Shown: piece after piece, positions 10,144 through 20,806 of the stretch
Layout of the letters: each line of letters begins with the position of its first letter
Position numbering within the stretch: the first letter of the stretch is position 1
From: Neofusicoccum parvum
Taxonomy: Eukaryota > Ascomycota > Dothideomycetes > Botryosphaeriales > Botryosphaeriaceae
Assembly (NCBI GenBank): GCA_020912385.1
Contig: CP087206.1
Coordinates: forward strand, 2,108,001 to 2,172,000
Direction: 5' to 3'
DNA: 64,000 nucleotides
The notes under the pieces: model-generated
Told to the model about the DNA's origin: nothing
What the model saw: the letters and a program-made list of their open reading frames with translations, nothing else
Database searches by the model: none
Program-made: the position numbers and the translations under genes

Positions 10144-11970
10144 CTACCCAAATGCCCAGAACGCCGTTGCCCTCACCCTCGCCAACTCCCCCGTCCACTC
10201 TTCGCTCCCCCAATGCACCTCCCCTACATCCCCCAAGCCCACCAACACTCCCAGCATCAACGTCCCGGCAACCCGACACACACTCCCATTGAGCCAATCC
10301 AGCAACACGAAGCACTCTCCTAGCAGCTCCTGACCAGCACCCCAAGCCTCCCGCACCACCTCCCGCTGGCACATCCCCATCGCCGCATCGAAAGCGGCGA
10401 CGTCGCCGGAGCGGGCTGCGGCGCCTAGCGCAAGCAGCGGCTCGCGATGCGTGTCGTGGGCGCGAGGGTCGAGGCGGGTGGCGGCGGCCAGGAACTCGGA
10501 AAGCTCGAGGAAGAGGTGCGGGGTGTGGAGGGAGGAGAGGTCGGATGGTGGCTGGGATGCGGCAGCGGTGCCGGCGCGCGCGCGCAGGCAGTCAAGGACG
10601 GCCGCGCGGAGGTGGAGGGGCGGCGCGGCATCGTGGTCAGGTGGTGATGGTGGTAGCGCCGGCGGGCTCGAAGCTCGACGACGGTAGTACGGCGTCGTAT
10701 GGGCGGGAGGGTCGGGGGGTGGGGTCCTGGCGGTCGCGGCAGTGGTGCGGCGTGCTGCGGAGGGTTCGATATTGCGCTCGGCGGTGGTGATGCTTGGGTT
10801 GTTTACTCCCGTGGTGTCTCTATGCGGCGCCGGGTTCGAGATGTGGCGGTATGCCTGAGTACCAGCTGGGTCCTGATGGGATGCAGATATCGTACGTATG
10901 GCTGCCGAGGCCGGTTTGGCTTTTTCCTGCGTCGGCTTGACTTTTTCCTGCGTAGTCGCGCCGGTGTCACGCTTTCCCAAGTGCTGTTCCTCATAATCGG
11001 ATATAGCTTCGCTGACCTTACGCTTGTGGCTGTATGTGACGGGAAGTCTCTTCGGCTCTGTATTCGTGGGCCGCACAAGCTCGATTTCTGGAGAAGGCCT
11101 TACGCGCCAGGCCAAGCCATCAGATGACTCATCAGACGTGGGCTTCTTGCGAAGACGTAGTCTGGTCTCCTTTAAGATGGCGGAGGGACTTGTTGGGATG
11201 TCTTCACGCATGGCGGCCTTCTCATACGACGCAGGTTCGTCGTCAACGAGCGGATTCCAGGGAAGATTTCCATCCTCTTCGCACGGGTAGCTCTGCCACA
11301 AGTTCTTCCCGCCGCCGAATCCGCCTTTGTACGTAGCGTGCACATCTAGCTCCGGCGTTCCGACAACATCCTGGTTGAGGATAGAGCGGATAGCTTGCAA
11401 CTCGAGCTCGACGCCCCCGCGTGACAAGTAGACATCGAACTCTTGAACGCCGGCCAAGGATCTCATACACGACATCAGCCTGCCGGGGACACCTGTCAAA
11501 GGCTTCGCCAGCGGCCTTCGGAGCTTCGGCATAACAATGTATGCAGGAAGTCCGAGGGAAAAGCGCACCCGCACGAGACCCTCCCTCAGCTCTAGCGGAC
11601 TGGTCCCTCTTAACTGGAAGAGCGTACCGTCGGGTAAACTCCTGGCTTCCACACGGCGAAGGTCTATACGGAGGCGCTCGACCGGAACGACCAAGAACAT
11701 GTCTTTTTTAGACCTGTGCAGCGTGGATCGGGTGCTAAACGGAATGTGGAAGCTGATGAGAAGATGCTGTCCGTTCCCAGCGGCGGCCCGCCCGATCCAC
11801 ATGACGAGTCTCCCTCTATTCGGCTGCCCGGCAGCGTCCAGGCATCCCACGTGTTGGTACCGTCCATTCGTCGGGTCGCTCCATCCGATCAAAACTGGCT
11901 CTTGTACGAGCTGATCAAGCGGCGGCTCTCGAGCGTGCACGTGAACGTGCGGGACTGACTCAGACATCAT
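10144..11970 (-). CDS. Unrecognised 608-residue protein
   Basis: A single uninterrupted frame starting with tandem ATGs at 11970. The N-terminal ~230 residues look folded (regular beta-strand pattern, including a W-x-GRAAAGNGQHLL segment), then a charged, disordered middle (~260-400), then a Pro/Ala/Arg-rich, GC-rich stretch (~400-470), and an Ala/Leu-rich helical C-terminus (~475-608) with two cysteines and several Trp. No signal peptide or transmembrane segment. The region is much more GC-rich at its 3' end than its neighbours. I do not recognise the family and assign no function; the length of the frame and its structured ends argue for a real gene. Confidence 0.65.
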   Translation of the reverse strand: MMSESVPHVHVHAREPPLDQLVQEPVLIGWSDPTNGRYQHVGCLDAAGQPNRGRLVMWIGRAAAGNGQHLLISFHIPFSTRSTLHRSKKDMFLVVPVERLRIDLRRVEARSLPDGTLFQLRGTSPLELREGLVRVRFSLGLPAYIVMPKLRRPLAKPLTGVPGRLMSCMRSLAGVQEFDVYLSRGGVELELQAIRSILNQDVVGTPELDVHATYKGGFGGGKNLWQSYPCEEDGNLPWNPLVDDEPASYEKAAMREDIPTSPSAILKETRLRLRKKPTSDESSDGLAWRVRPSPEIELVRPTNTEPKRLPVTYSHKRKVSEAISDYEEQHLGKRDTGATTQEKVKPTQEKAKPASAAIRTISASHQDPAGTQAYRHISNPAPHRDTTGVNNPSITTAERNIEPSAARRTTAATARTPPPDPPAHTTPYYRRRASSPPALPPSPPDHDAAPPLHLRAAVLDCLRARAGTAAASQPPSDLSSLHTPHLFLELSEFLAAATRLDPRAHDTHREPLLALGAAARSGDVAAFDAAMGMCQREVVREAWGAGQELLGECFVLLDWLNGSVCRVAGTLMLGVLVGLGDVGEVHWGSEEWTGELARVRATAFWAFG

Positions 11971-13323
11971 CGCTCAAGTTGCGATTGAAATGGCCTACTG
12001 AACGTAGATATTCTCGCCGAGGGTTAGGCCAGCATCAAGCCCGAAACAGGCTTGTCACAGTGGGATGGACGTTCGAAAAGCGTTCGTGCAGACAAACTGG
12101 CCCGTGAGACGACACGTGTCGGACGAATAGGGGTTCAGGGTACCAAGTACCACTGGTACACGGCGGGCGCACTGCCTGACGGGAAGAGTCGGTATGCGTG
12201 TAGGAATCCGGGTATAGCGATGCAGCGGAGCGGTAGTGAGACGGTGAATTGGACCGAGGTAGACAAGCTGACCGGAAGGAGAGTTGTGCGGCTCGGACAA
12301 GGGCTAGTGACAGACCGGATATAGGTCCGTCAACGAGGGAGTATTGATGTTCGTGAAAAACGAAACAGCGCAACCAGAACAGATGAGGTAAGATCAACAC
12401 TGGGCGGTGATGGTGGGAAGGGAGACGCGGAGCTGTCGTGTATAGACACACGATGTTGGGGGGAACGTCGCGTGTCCGCTCGACCCACCTGTCCCGGGCG
12501 TCAGCCTTATCCAGACTAGCCTTTCGTTTACGCTTCCAATTACACAGTTGCATCAGATAACACTCGTTATCGGCTGAATCGAGGAATACCCGAAGTCGGA
12601 GAAAAAGGCTAGTAATAAGCCGGGCGCGAAACATATTAATGGTTGGAAATTTAGCTATTATAATAGTATATAGGAGTGGAAATAACGAGAACGACGAGAA
12701 CTGAAGAAGTATTATATTAATACACTCTATACCCGTCCATCCATTCCAGCTGCGGGCCGTAGCCGTGGTACTTGATGTGGCGGCTGGTGCACGTGTTGCA
12801 GGGTGGTCGAGTTTTATCACAACCGACACGCCGTAAGCGGCATGTCCAGCAGCCGCTAGTCTTGCTGCTGCTCATGACAAGTTCCGGGCGAGCTTATTCG
12901 GTGATTCCAGTGATCCACAGTGAAGAACTAGAGCTGACTGCAGGGATGGTGGTGCGGGCGCATCGGCCAAATACGTAAAGCTGCGGACAGGCACTAAAAG
13001 AGCCCAACGCAGCATGGATCCCTAGATGCAGGGACGGATGGATCCAACAAGAAAAGTTTACGAGAGTTAGGAGGCTGAGAAAGGTAGAACGAACTGGCAC
13101 GAAGATCGGTGCGGTCGTCAGAGGGTTTTTAGGTCCCGGCTCGAACTTCCTGCCGAATAGCTTCCCACCAAACACACCCATCGCGACGAACTTCGCGGTT
13201 GTAACTTTGCGGTTCTTCTAGGGGAGAAGCAGATATAGAAATGGATGGCATGCATTACTTTCCGGTCTCAGCAAGTTTTCTGTGGTCTATCCAGAGCCTC
13301 TCACAACTTGTCTTCGCGTCGCC
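11971..13323. other. Intergenic, no supported gene
   Basis: A minus-strand frame spans 12035-12829 but opens at GTG and reads as low-quality sequence, so it is not called. Region 12620-12730 is AT-rich. Confidence 0.4.
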
Positions 13324-14181
13324 ATGGCTACTTCTTTATCTATTGATATTACGAATGTTAGCATTCGCCAACTACAAGATGCCTTGAGCACCGGAGCAAC
13401 AACAAGCGTTGAGCTTGTAGCACGTTTTCTCCACCGCATCGGGAAATACGACTGCCGCGGACCTTCTTTAAACTCTATCAGTGTTCTAAACGACCTGCGC
13501 TGCGGACAGACTCTCTTGGTAGACCGTCGGGTGGTCGTGCAAGGCGGTTCTAATGGCGGTTAACATATAGGGATTAGTTCCTCCTAGAAGCGCCCGCCGC
13601 GCAAGTATTCGAACGGTAACCGCGCCCTGAAGCACCTCGGTGTCCCAGCCATCACCGTCCCCGTAGGCACGCTGGCGGACAAAGACATGCCGGTGGGCAT
13701 TACCTTCACTGGAAAGGCGTACGGTGACAGTGACCTCCTCCGATACGCATTTGCCTACGAAACAGCTACGGGAAGACGGACCAGCCCTCCACTAGCTCCA
13801 TCGCTCGAGACTGATTTTATTACGCTTGGATTCACGCCACCTACCTGCTCAGATAAGCCAGACATTGTTATTGAGTGGAGCGACGTGACGATGAGGTCAG
13901 ATGCGGAGTTCGAGATCCGCAATGTTTCTCTTGGTGGCACAGTACGATGTGAAGACTCCTCGGGGACGGTTGATGGCATAAGAGCCTTTGTGAATGGAGA
14001 CGAATATGCACCGATTACATTGAAGGGGGAGAGTTGGGAATGGCCTGCTTATTTGAAGCGCCCGCATGCTCTCGAAAAGTATCCGATCCCGGGAAAATTA
14101 CTAAGAGATCAATTTCTGATCGTTCTCCTTGCGAGAGCTTCTAGCAATAGATCAACTGGGATTATATTATTTGAAGACTAG
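13324..14181 (+). pseudogene. Amidase-signature enzyme with internal deletion
   Basis: From the ATG at 13324 about 55 residues match the start of fungal amidases (helix with LQDALSTG..TSVELV, then an AY/KYD..GP.LNSI segment). The frame ends at TAA 13561-13563. Another frame from about 13612 to TAG 14179-14181 carries the amidase C-terminal block (LGVPAITVPVG...PVGITFTG), then a ~130-residue extension. Roughly 300-400 residues between the two blocks are missing, including the Lys/Ser-cisSer-Ser catalytic core. A short GGSNGG at the first stop may be a chance echo of the GGSSGG signature. It cannot encode an active amidase. Confidence 0.75.
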
Positions 14182-15249
14182 TGCTTTGCATTTTGTCACT
14201 AAGGAAAAGATATACTTGCAGTTTAATTGGCTTGAAAATGATTTATCTTATCCGATACCGTGCTCAAAGTAAATGAAAAGTCTTCATTTCTCATTAAAGA
14301 ATTGAGATCAAATCATTCGTCGAAGAAGCTAATAACTCGCGGCGACTACATGGAGCTTAGGTTCCTCTGTTAGTAATTAAGTTGCTAGCAAGAACATGTA
14401 TTCAAAGGTCTATTTCTTTTGCTGCCTACGGCCGCCTTCTAAGTTCCAAATAGCTGTGAGTGTGACTTTCACAGCAGAACTTGCTGCTTCTCATGCCAAC
14501 AGCGGTGTATAGCGGGTATGCATTTCTAGAGTGGCATGAAGCAAGTCCGTAAATTAGCGCCAATCCCAGATCCTTTCCATTTTTCTCCATGCCCATTTTG
14601 ACTCTCAACTTTCCCACATGCGATGCACGTGCATTGCACATGACCGTCCGCATAATATCGGGTTCATTCAACGTTAACCTTGCCTCATTCCTGTTGTACT
14701 TACTAACCCGCACGCTCGCAATCTCACTGGCCCGTTTTGACTCCGACCGCGACCACTCCCGTTACGCTTGCCCGCAGGACGCTCGGCATGCTTCTCGGAG
14801 GCTTTCTTGGAAAACCTCTAGCCTCATAGACGGCTCTCAATATCCACGACGTCACTATGTGAGTGTAGCAGAATCGTGCCGACCATGTGCATGGCGCAAC
14901 TGTTGACACAACTTACGCCATGAGCGAGCTGCTATAGAACGCCCATATGATGACTGTTAATAACATCGCTAAATGCAACGTGTATGAAAATAGCCTTGCT
15001 CGTCAGGACTGCAAGCGTCTTGACAGGGCGAGTTGATGTGGTGGGTCTTTTAGTGTGCGTGCAAGACGTAAGATTAAGGTTGGTTGACTACGAAGAGTCA
15101 AGAAATAGCTAACGAGTGGAGCTATATATACACAAGAAATTTAGAATAAATCTCAACCTGTAGAGGTAGATGTAACTGCCGAGGTCGCAGAGACGTAGAT
15201 CTAGAAGAGAAGATTCCTAATAGATATACAAGCGGATCCGCTCATCCAT
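14182..15249. other. AT-rich intergenic region with LTR-like scrap
   Basis: No gene supported. A frame at 14589-14906 has an ATG but no recognisable character. An LTR-like fragment lies at 15080-15131 (separate entry). Confidence 0.4.
15080..15131 (+). repeat. Degenerate LTR fragment
   Basis: This stretch resembles the central part of the solo LTRs at 20.2 and 39.6 kb: GGTTGACTACGAAGAGTC, then AATAGCTAACGAGTGGAGCTATATATAC, against GTTGACCACGAAGGGTC, then ACTAGCTAGAGAGTGAAGCTATATATAC. No intact ends or target duplication were found. It is an old copy or a diverged relative. Confidence 0.4.
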
Positions 15250-15509
15250 TCAAGCCTGAACACATGGCCCGGTACAGCCGACACAAGCGGCAACGTTGCA
15301 AGCGAACGCGTCGCATTCATTTCCAGCAGAGCAACAGCACACGCCAGATGGGCAGAGGTACGTAGCTTCCGTTCCACCGGGCTATCTTAAGATTAGTATA
15401 TGTAAACCTTGGTGGTTACAGTCTTAGCACCTACTGTAGTACAGGTATAAGTAACTGATTGCGCCGCGGCAATACCCGCAAGGGTCAAAATAATAGTGAT
15501 GAACTTCAT
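15250..15509 (-). CDS. Small secreted protein with 10 cysteines (68 aa)
   Basis: Two exons, 15509-15435 and 15381-15250, flank a 53-nt GT-AG intron containing a CTAAT-like branch site. The protein starts with a signal peptide (residues 1-16, IAAAQ cleavage region). The 50-residue mature chain has ten cysteines, including a CCC run, and is almost free of charged residues. The spacing after the CCC is x5-C-x4-C-x4-C-x2-C-x3-C. There is no frame of this gene longer than 30 codons without splicing, so automated ORF finding would miss it. It is intact despite lying in an otherwise gene-poor stretch. Family not recognised; hydrophobin-like spacing is absent. Confidence 0.8.
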
Positions 15510-15667
15510 GGTCGTGGAAGTAATATAGTAGTACTATTTCAAAGGTTAGTCTATTCTTCAGCTTCTTGCAAGAAGAAAGTATAGTCAAAGCAACTCACAG
15601 TAGTCGGGAAAAAGCTTTACTGACTTAGTATGAAGAAAGTGCAAGTAAGTCTATGAAGTAGACCACT

Positions 15668-15675
15668 TATATATA
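15668..15675 (-). promoter_or_regulatory. TATA box of the 10-Cys secreted-protein gene
   Basis: TATATATA read on the minus strand, about 160 bases before the ATG at 15509. Confidence 0.4.
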
Positions 15676-16733
15676 CTTACTGAACTATTATAGATACGAT
15701 AATTCCATAGAAAAACCACGAAAGAGAATACGAGAAATTCGTCGAGGACATAGCGTTCGAAACGACGATACTAGATGAAAGTAGATAGAACTTAAGAAGA
15801 TCTATTGTAGTCACTTATCTCTACCGCGCATCTTGCTTGGAAACAGGTAAACCTCCGTCGCGGTTACTCCGCGGATGATTCTCAAAATAATTATGGGAAC
15901 GAGGTGGAGAGGCGCCGTCGGCCAAGACTACTTCAGTGAGTACAATTGCGGATCTGTCTTCCGAATCACGATCCGGGTTTTGAGAAGGATCAGCCTTTTA
16001 TTTGCCATAGAAGGTCAAAGAAGACTCTTGGCTGAGATATCCATTCATACACCGCACGTACTATAAAGACCTACTACGTATTAGCCGTCTTGGAACCTTG
16101 GAGCGGTCTTGGTATGTACAACAGCGCCCGAAGAGGAAGGCTCCAATTCCGACGATAGGAGAACACGACTCCAGCGTCATATTTTTTCTTCATTAGGCGT
16201 CGCAATAACTTGCTTATGTCGAATCGGAATGTTGCGGCGCGCACTGGCCGCCCGAGGCACGTGGCGCGTTTCCATGCATCAGCACCTCCGCTCCATACGG
16301 AGGTTTTCATTGGAGGTAAAAGGCCGAATTTGTCATACAACACTCCTCCTCTAACGTCTGTACGAACGACCCAACACTACGTCAGTCTATCCCGCGTCCT
16401 CACCTTATCTCGCATTCCCCACGGCAGCTCGCATTTGGACTCCCACAATCCTCTCCACTCCTTCCGCTTGGCGATGCGACGATCTTAGAGCATCGGGCGG
16501 GTAGCGGCCCGACAGGCTCGATGAACCTGGTTGTGCGGGATGGATGGGCGAAATTAAGGCCGAATGGCTTCCTTTGTGTCTATCCACCCGCTACGGTCGT
16601 AGCCAGCCGGCAGCGCTACTACGCGACAGGTACAACTCTCCCCTTTTGATCTAGCTACTCTCTCTTCGCAATACCGCGATACCTATAGTCGCCAGAGCCC
16701 ATTACTCCACACTCACCTTGACCGCGTCTTACC

Positions 16734-16919
16734 ATGGCCGATAAATTGGGTGATGACCTACGGCAGATCACCTTGTGGATGAGCAATTATCTCAGGTACC
16801 CTCTAACTGAGCTTTGTCCGGACAGGGACTTCCAGTTTGACGAATTCTGCAACGACTATCTGCAACGACTGACCAGACCCAGAATGAACAGGAAAGATCG
16901 AGTATCTCGTTCAAAGTAA
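16734..16919 (+). CDS. Hypothetical 61-residue protein
   Basis: ATG at 16734 sits in a good context (ACCATGG) and opens a 61-codon frame rich in acidic and aromatic residues, ending basic. A pyrimidine-rich leader precedes it. No domain recognised. It could be a first exon, with more coding sequence downstream near 17.2-17.7 kb, or a chance frame. Confidence 0.3.
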   Translation: MADKLGDDLRQITLWMSNYLRYPLTELCPDRDFQFDEFCNDYLQRLTRPRMNRKDRVSRSK

Positions 16920-17216
16920 CGATCTCAACCAGTCATGCAACGCCTGGATCACGGAAGAGAAGGTACCTCGATGTCAACCACATTCGCCTCTCAAACACAC
17001 GTCTCTTTACTGTTTTATCCATGTACCAGCACTACCTGTCTTACTGTTATGCAACGCACCTGCAACTACATGTAACACTTCCCCTTTATGCGCACGGATA
17101 GGTACACTTCCGAGTCCCGTTATGCACGCGTATATAAGAAGCCCAAGTAGCATGAATAAAGAAGGCAGCGGTGTCTACTTTCTCGCGCCGTTCAACACTC
17201 GAGCAAAAAAAGAGGT

Positions 17217-17747
17217 GTGAAAACGCAAGAAGCAAGGCCGAAGGCCATGAATCCTCTCAGGGGCGACTTGACCCGTAGGCAACGTCGGGAAAGGGCTGGA
17301 AATCCATACGTCAAGGCTCCCGAGGCGAGCTACTTTGCGTTTATGAAGCTGGTTTTCGATGTTGAGATTGCTCGTAGAAACACTTTCCTCAATGGCCTCT
17401 CAAAAGAGACGGTAGTGGGCATCGGCCTCGAAATCTGCCGGGAATCCTCACGCCCAACCTCTGCGATCAGTTGCGTTAACGCGCGCAACGTTGCCACCAA
17501 CAATCTCGCGAAGTCCGGAAACAGTTTGACCTGTTCGACCAGCGGGTCAAAAGGGAGCTGAATGGCAAGGAGCAGCCTGCATTTTGCCAGCGGGGTTTCG
17601 GAAGCTCCGAAGGCCATTCAGGTACCCCAAGGACTTTACAGAAGATCATTAAGCGCTTCCGCCATTATCCGGAGGATGATAAATCCGCAATGAAAATAGA
17701 TATGGGTGTCAATCCCCAATCCGAGCAGACTCGCCTGACAAACCAAG
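17217..17747 (+). CDS. Hypothetical split coding region, boundaries uncertain
   Basis: An open frame of about 114 codons to 17561 (first ATG at 17250) begins with a basic segment, then a helical part (EASYFAFMKLVFDVEIARRN). From about 17478 another frame is open to a TAG near 17755 and carries a charged segment (RKQFDLFDQRVKRELNGKE). Two frames in succession suggest an intron or a frameshift that I could not place. No domain recognised; may be a decayed gene. Confidence 0.25.
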
Positions 17748-19278
17748 GAAGTTAGAAGAGGGAGAACGCGCCTAGTATCATTACTGTCTCCCGGATCAGA
17801 GAGACTTGCAGTGATACCGAGTATCAGTTGGAAGGATAGTCTTAGGTACAAAAATCTTGTTGGTATTCCCGTCAAGTGCCTGTGGTCTAAGTTTCGGGCT
17901 CGGTGGCAGGGCCCAACATTACAATGTAAGATGTCACGACACACACATTACTCGAGTATTCTTGCCTCTACGTCTTTCCCCTTCATCTACGGGAAATTAG
18001 AATTATGTTGAAAACCCCTTTTTATCGCAACAACGTGAAGTGGTCTCCCGGGTGACCTTCGTAGTTCTATTAGATGACACGGATCCTTCGGAATGCTTGA
18101 CGAAACAAGGAAAGAAGTTGAAGTAGAATTATCCTTCGCATCTTCATACTCATAGCGGTGAACCTTAATTGACCTAATGAGCTTCAGCGTCTAATTACCC
18201 CGCAGCCGTAATTACGACCGACAAGGATGTCTCCGGAAACTTCCGCTACGCTTTGGAACGGGATGGGGAGACATAAAGTTGGAGTGTTGCTTATTCTCCA
18301 GACGTGCATGACTGATCTGTAACCTGAGAACGGGATAATGCTCTTTGTTGAAGCTTCGGTCGCCTCGGATCCTCTACGCCTAATGTCGGACAAGTCACTA
18401 GCCTATCAACAAACAGCTTGTAGCGTATCCTTTCAGCTGCTATATTCCAGCAAAGATTACCCCCCTTAGGCCATGCTCTAGAAAAAATCTTAGTAAGACT
18501 CACAATGTGCCGTCGTCTAGCAGTTACACAGGCTAAACCACACACTTGACGCTCGACTATGTCTTCCAACATGTAAACCGCCTATCGCTGGCCCTTGAAG
18601 AAGCTAACTCTAAAAAATGCGGAGAAAGGCGGGATATATCCATGAATATCATTTGTAGATGATTGGCGGAGCGCAATGAAAAGAATTTGGCTGCCAGCAA
18701 AGCGTCGGTCAAACGGGTGGGCTGTTGCGTTAGAAGGTTTATTCAGCCACTTAGCTTTAGACAAAGGTTCCAACATAGGCTACTGGGGCTCGGCGTAATA
18801 GGGATGCGCCGACTAGAAATAGCAGCTCCTATCACCAAACTATATAGCTGTGTAACTTTTCGAATATGACAGTTTACGCAGTTTATAAGCGAGGGTCTCA
18901 CAATACAAACAGGACAGCCTAAGCCAGTACTCGTGATCACATACTAATATATTATAACTTGAGGAACTGATAGACGCAGAGAAGGCGTATCGGCAGTCCT
19001 ACGGCCTGCATCCGCATTCATGCTTACGCTCGTCCCATTTCCCCCGTATTTCTATCAAATGAGTCTGTAAGTAGGTTCAGCTCGTTTTTCGCATTGATCT
19101 ATCCGACAGCCTGTCTTTAGCAAGCTTAGCCATGAGAGGCATTCTTCCGGTACGGGATGTATTATACATTGCTTTTGTCTTAAACACTCTTACGAGAGTT
19201 GATTGCTGCAAAGTCAGTCTATTTTAACATGAATTATTCAGCGAAACGGCATCCACTATTCGGCAAAAAGGAAAGTGA

Positions 19279-19285
19279 TATATAG
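19279..19285 (+). promoter_or_regulatory. TATA box of the knottin-like gene
   Basis: TATATAG 73-79 bases before the ATG at 19358, followed by a strong CT-rich tract (TTCTATCTCTCTCTCTTC) and an A/C-rich leader ending AAAACA-ATG. This is a textbook filamentous-fungal core promoter. Confidence 0.6.
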
Positions 19286-19357
19286 CTCATTTCTATCTCT
19301 CTCTCTTCTACATATTTCTTTCAAGACAAACCAAGAGTCCAACATCGACCCAAAACA

Positions 19358-19641
19358 ATGTTCACGTTCAAGTTCATCCTTTTCTACTGTGGGATCGCTC
19401 TAGCTACGCCTCTGCTAGACACAAGGCAAAATTGCGGAGTGGAATATGGTAAGCAACGTTTCCACGCATACAAATACTTTGCTGATTTGAACTCAGCGGC
19501 CTGTACGACAAATCCTGACAATTGTTGTCCCGGATATATCTGCGATAGTAAGCAATTCTCTTATAAAAAGAGGTATCCTAACTGTTTCTTTTAGAGTGGC
19601 CATACTCGGACCCGCCTCAATACGTTTGTACGGTTGCGTAG
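19358..19641 (+). CDS. Secreted knottin-like six-cysteine protein (62 aa)
   Basis: Three exons, 19358-19448, 19497-19547 and 19595-19641, with 48- and 47-nt GT-AG introns. Residues 1-17 form a signal peptide, with a TR dipeptide just after that could be a processing site. The mature chain has six cysteines spaced C-x6-C-x6-CC-x4-C-x12-C, the arrangement of inhibitor-cystine-knot (knottin) peptides. The CCPGYIC segment is typical of that fold. Unspliced reading gives a misleading 78-residue frame. Family-level knowledge: fungal knottin-type peptides include secreted effectors; the target here is unknown. Three correctly phased exons in a short gene argue that it is functional. Confidence 0.82.
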
Positions 19642-20234
19642 GTGATGCTCCAATCTGAATACTCTAAAAGGGATAGACGGATCAGGTGAACGGGACAAAA
19701 TCAAGCAGGCACACCGTTAAAGACATCGTTTGATGAGGCCACGTCATGTCCCGCCTGTGCCGATGATCAGCGACGGAACTGGGCCCTCAAGGAACGAACA
19801 TGCCGGTTCCCCTTAAGAAAGAGCACACCCGGATCGTGAGCGAAGGGTACACGAGATTGTCGTAGCTTTCCTATAGTATGTGGCCGATACAATCCATCAA
19901 TTTCCATGGTGACACAATTCTCATCTCCAATGAATAACTTGATCTTGAATAGTACTTCTAAACCATGATTTAGTGTCTTGCTCTGCATGCCGCTGATAGC
20001 GGTGATTGCTCTTGTTAGTTGGAACGTAGCGGCCTTCATGCCTTCTCTCTGACGTTTACTCGTACCCGGCCTTCGAAGCGACGGCCCTTTCGGTGCACAA
20101 CCAAGTAAATGTATCAACTAGAATTACGCGAACATGTCTACCGTTCGTTTTGTATTCGAAATATGCATCATGAGCATGTGGACCAAAACGACGCAGCCAC
20201 TCCTACAGGTTGACTAACGAGAGAATGAGCGTAG

Positions 20235-20699
20235 TGTAACGACGGGCCTCTGCCTCTAGGGATCCAAACACCAAAGAGGGTGGTAAGCCGTGTCGGGGTT
20301 TACCTTGAGTGGGTACAAGAGAGGGTGAGAGAGAACGAAGTGACGAATACACGTATCTGAGCACTGCGTGCGAAGGCCGTGTTACTAATCAATAATGTAG
20401 ATTGATTATCGAAGTTGACCACGGAGGGTCAAATACTAGCTAGGGAGTGAAGCTATATATACTATAGGAAAGTGTGTACAATCTGGTGGTGCCGTCTCTT
20501 GAGGGCACCGCTGAGCGTGCCGTTACTTGAGGGCACGAGTTGGTGTGCCGTTTATTGAGGGCACCGGTGGGTCGCACGTGACACCTCACGTGATAGAGTC
20601 CGTGATCTCGTGACCCCGGTTCTGTAGGATTTCCGACTTCTCGTTGTTCCGTCGGAGTTGATCCGTAATTCTCTGACCTGAGAAGGCTGTGCCGTAACA
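20235..20699 (+). mobile_element. Solo LTR 1 (465 bp)
   Basis: Begins TGTAACGAC and ends GCCGTAACA, near-perfect inverted termini of an LTR. It is flanked by a perfect 5-bp target duplication, CGTAG (20230-20234 and 20700-20704). Internal features include a TATATA (about 20454-20459). The second half carries a GCCGT-x-x-x-x-TGAGGGCAC motif three times. No internal retrotransposon domain is nearby, so it is the product of LTR-LTR recombination. It ends 107 bp past the stop codon of the terpene cyclase and may supply its terminator. Confidence 0.92.
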
Positions 20700-20806
20700 C
20701 GTAGATAGAGCAACAATTTCATTCATACTATCAAAGACATTCAACAATCCTCTCTCCTACTTGTGTCTTTGCAATGGCTTTCTCCAAGCTAAGGGGATTA
20801 CCGATA

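Larger units (their letters stand above)
15676..19278. other. 3.6-kb gene-poor region
   Basis: No gene can be firmly supported apart from the two low-confidence frames at 16734 and 17217. Region 18000-18600 is AT-rich with only short frames on both strands. Confidence 0.4.

Noticed and set aside
12035..12829. 264-codon minus-strand frame upstream of the 608-aa gene
   Set aside because: Opens at GTG, has low-complexity composition without a domain, and lies in probable leader or promoter DNA.
13540..13563. GGSNGG at the amidase frame stop as a surviving catalytic signature
   Set aside because: No flanking amidase sequence around it, and the preceding residues do not match; probably chance.
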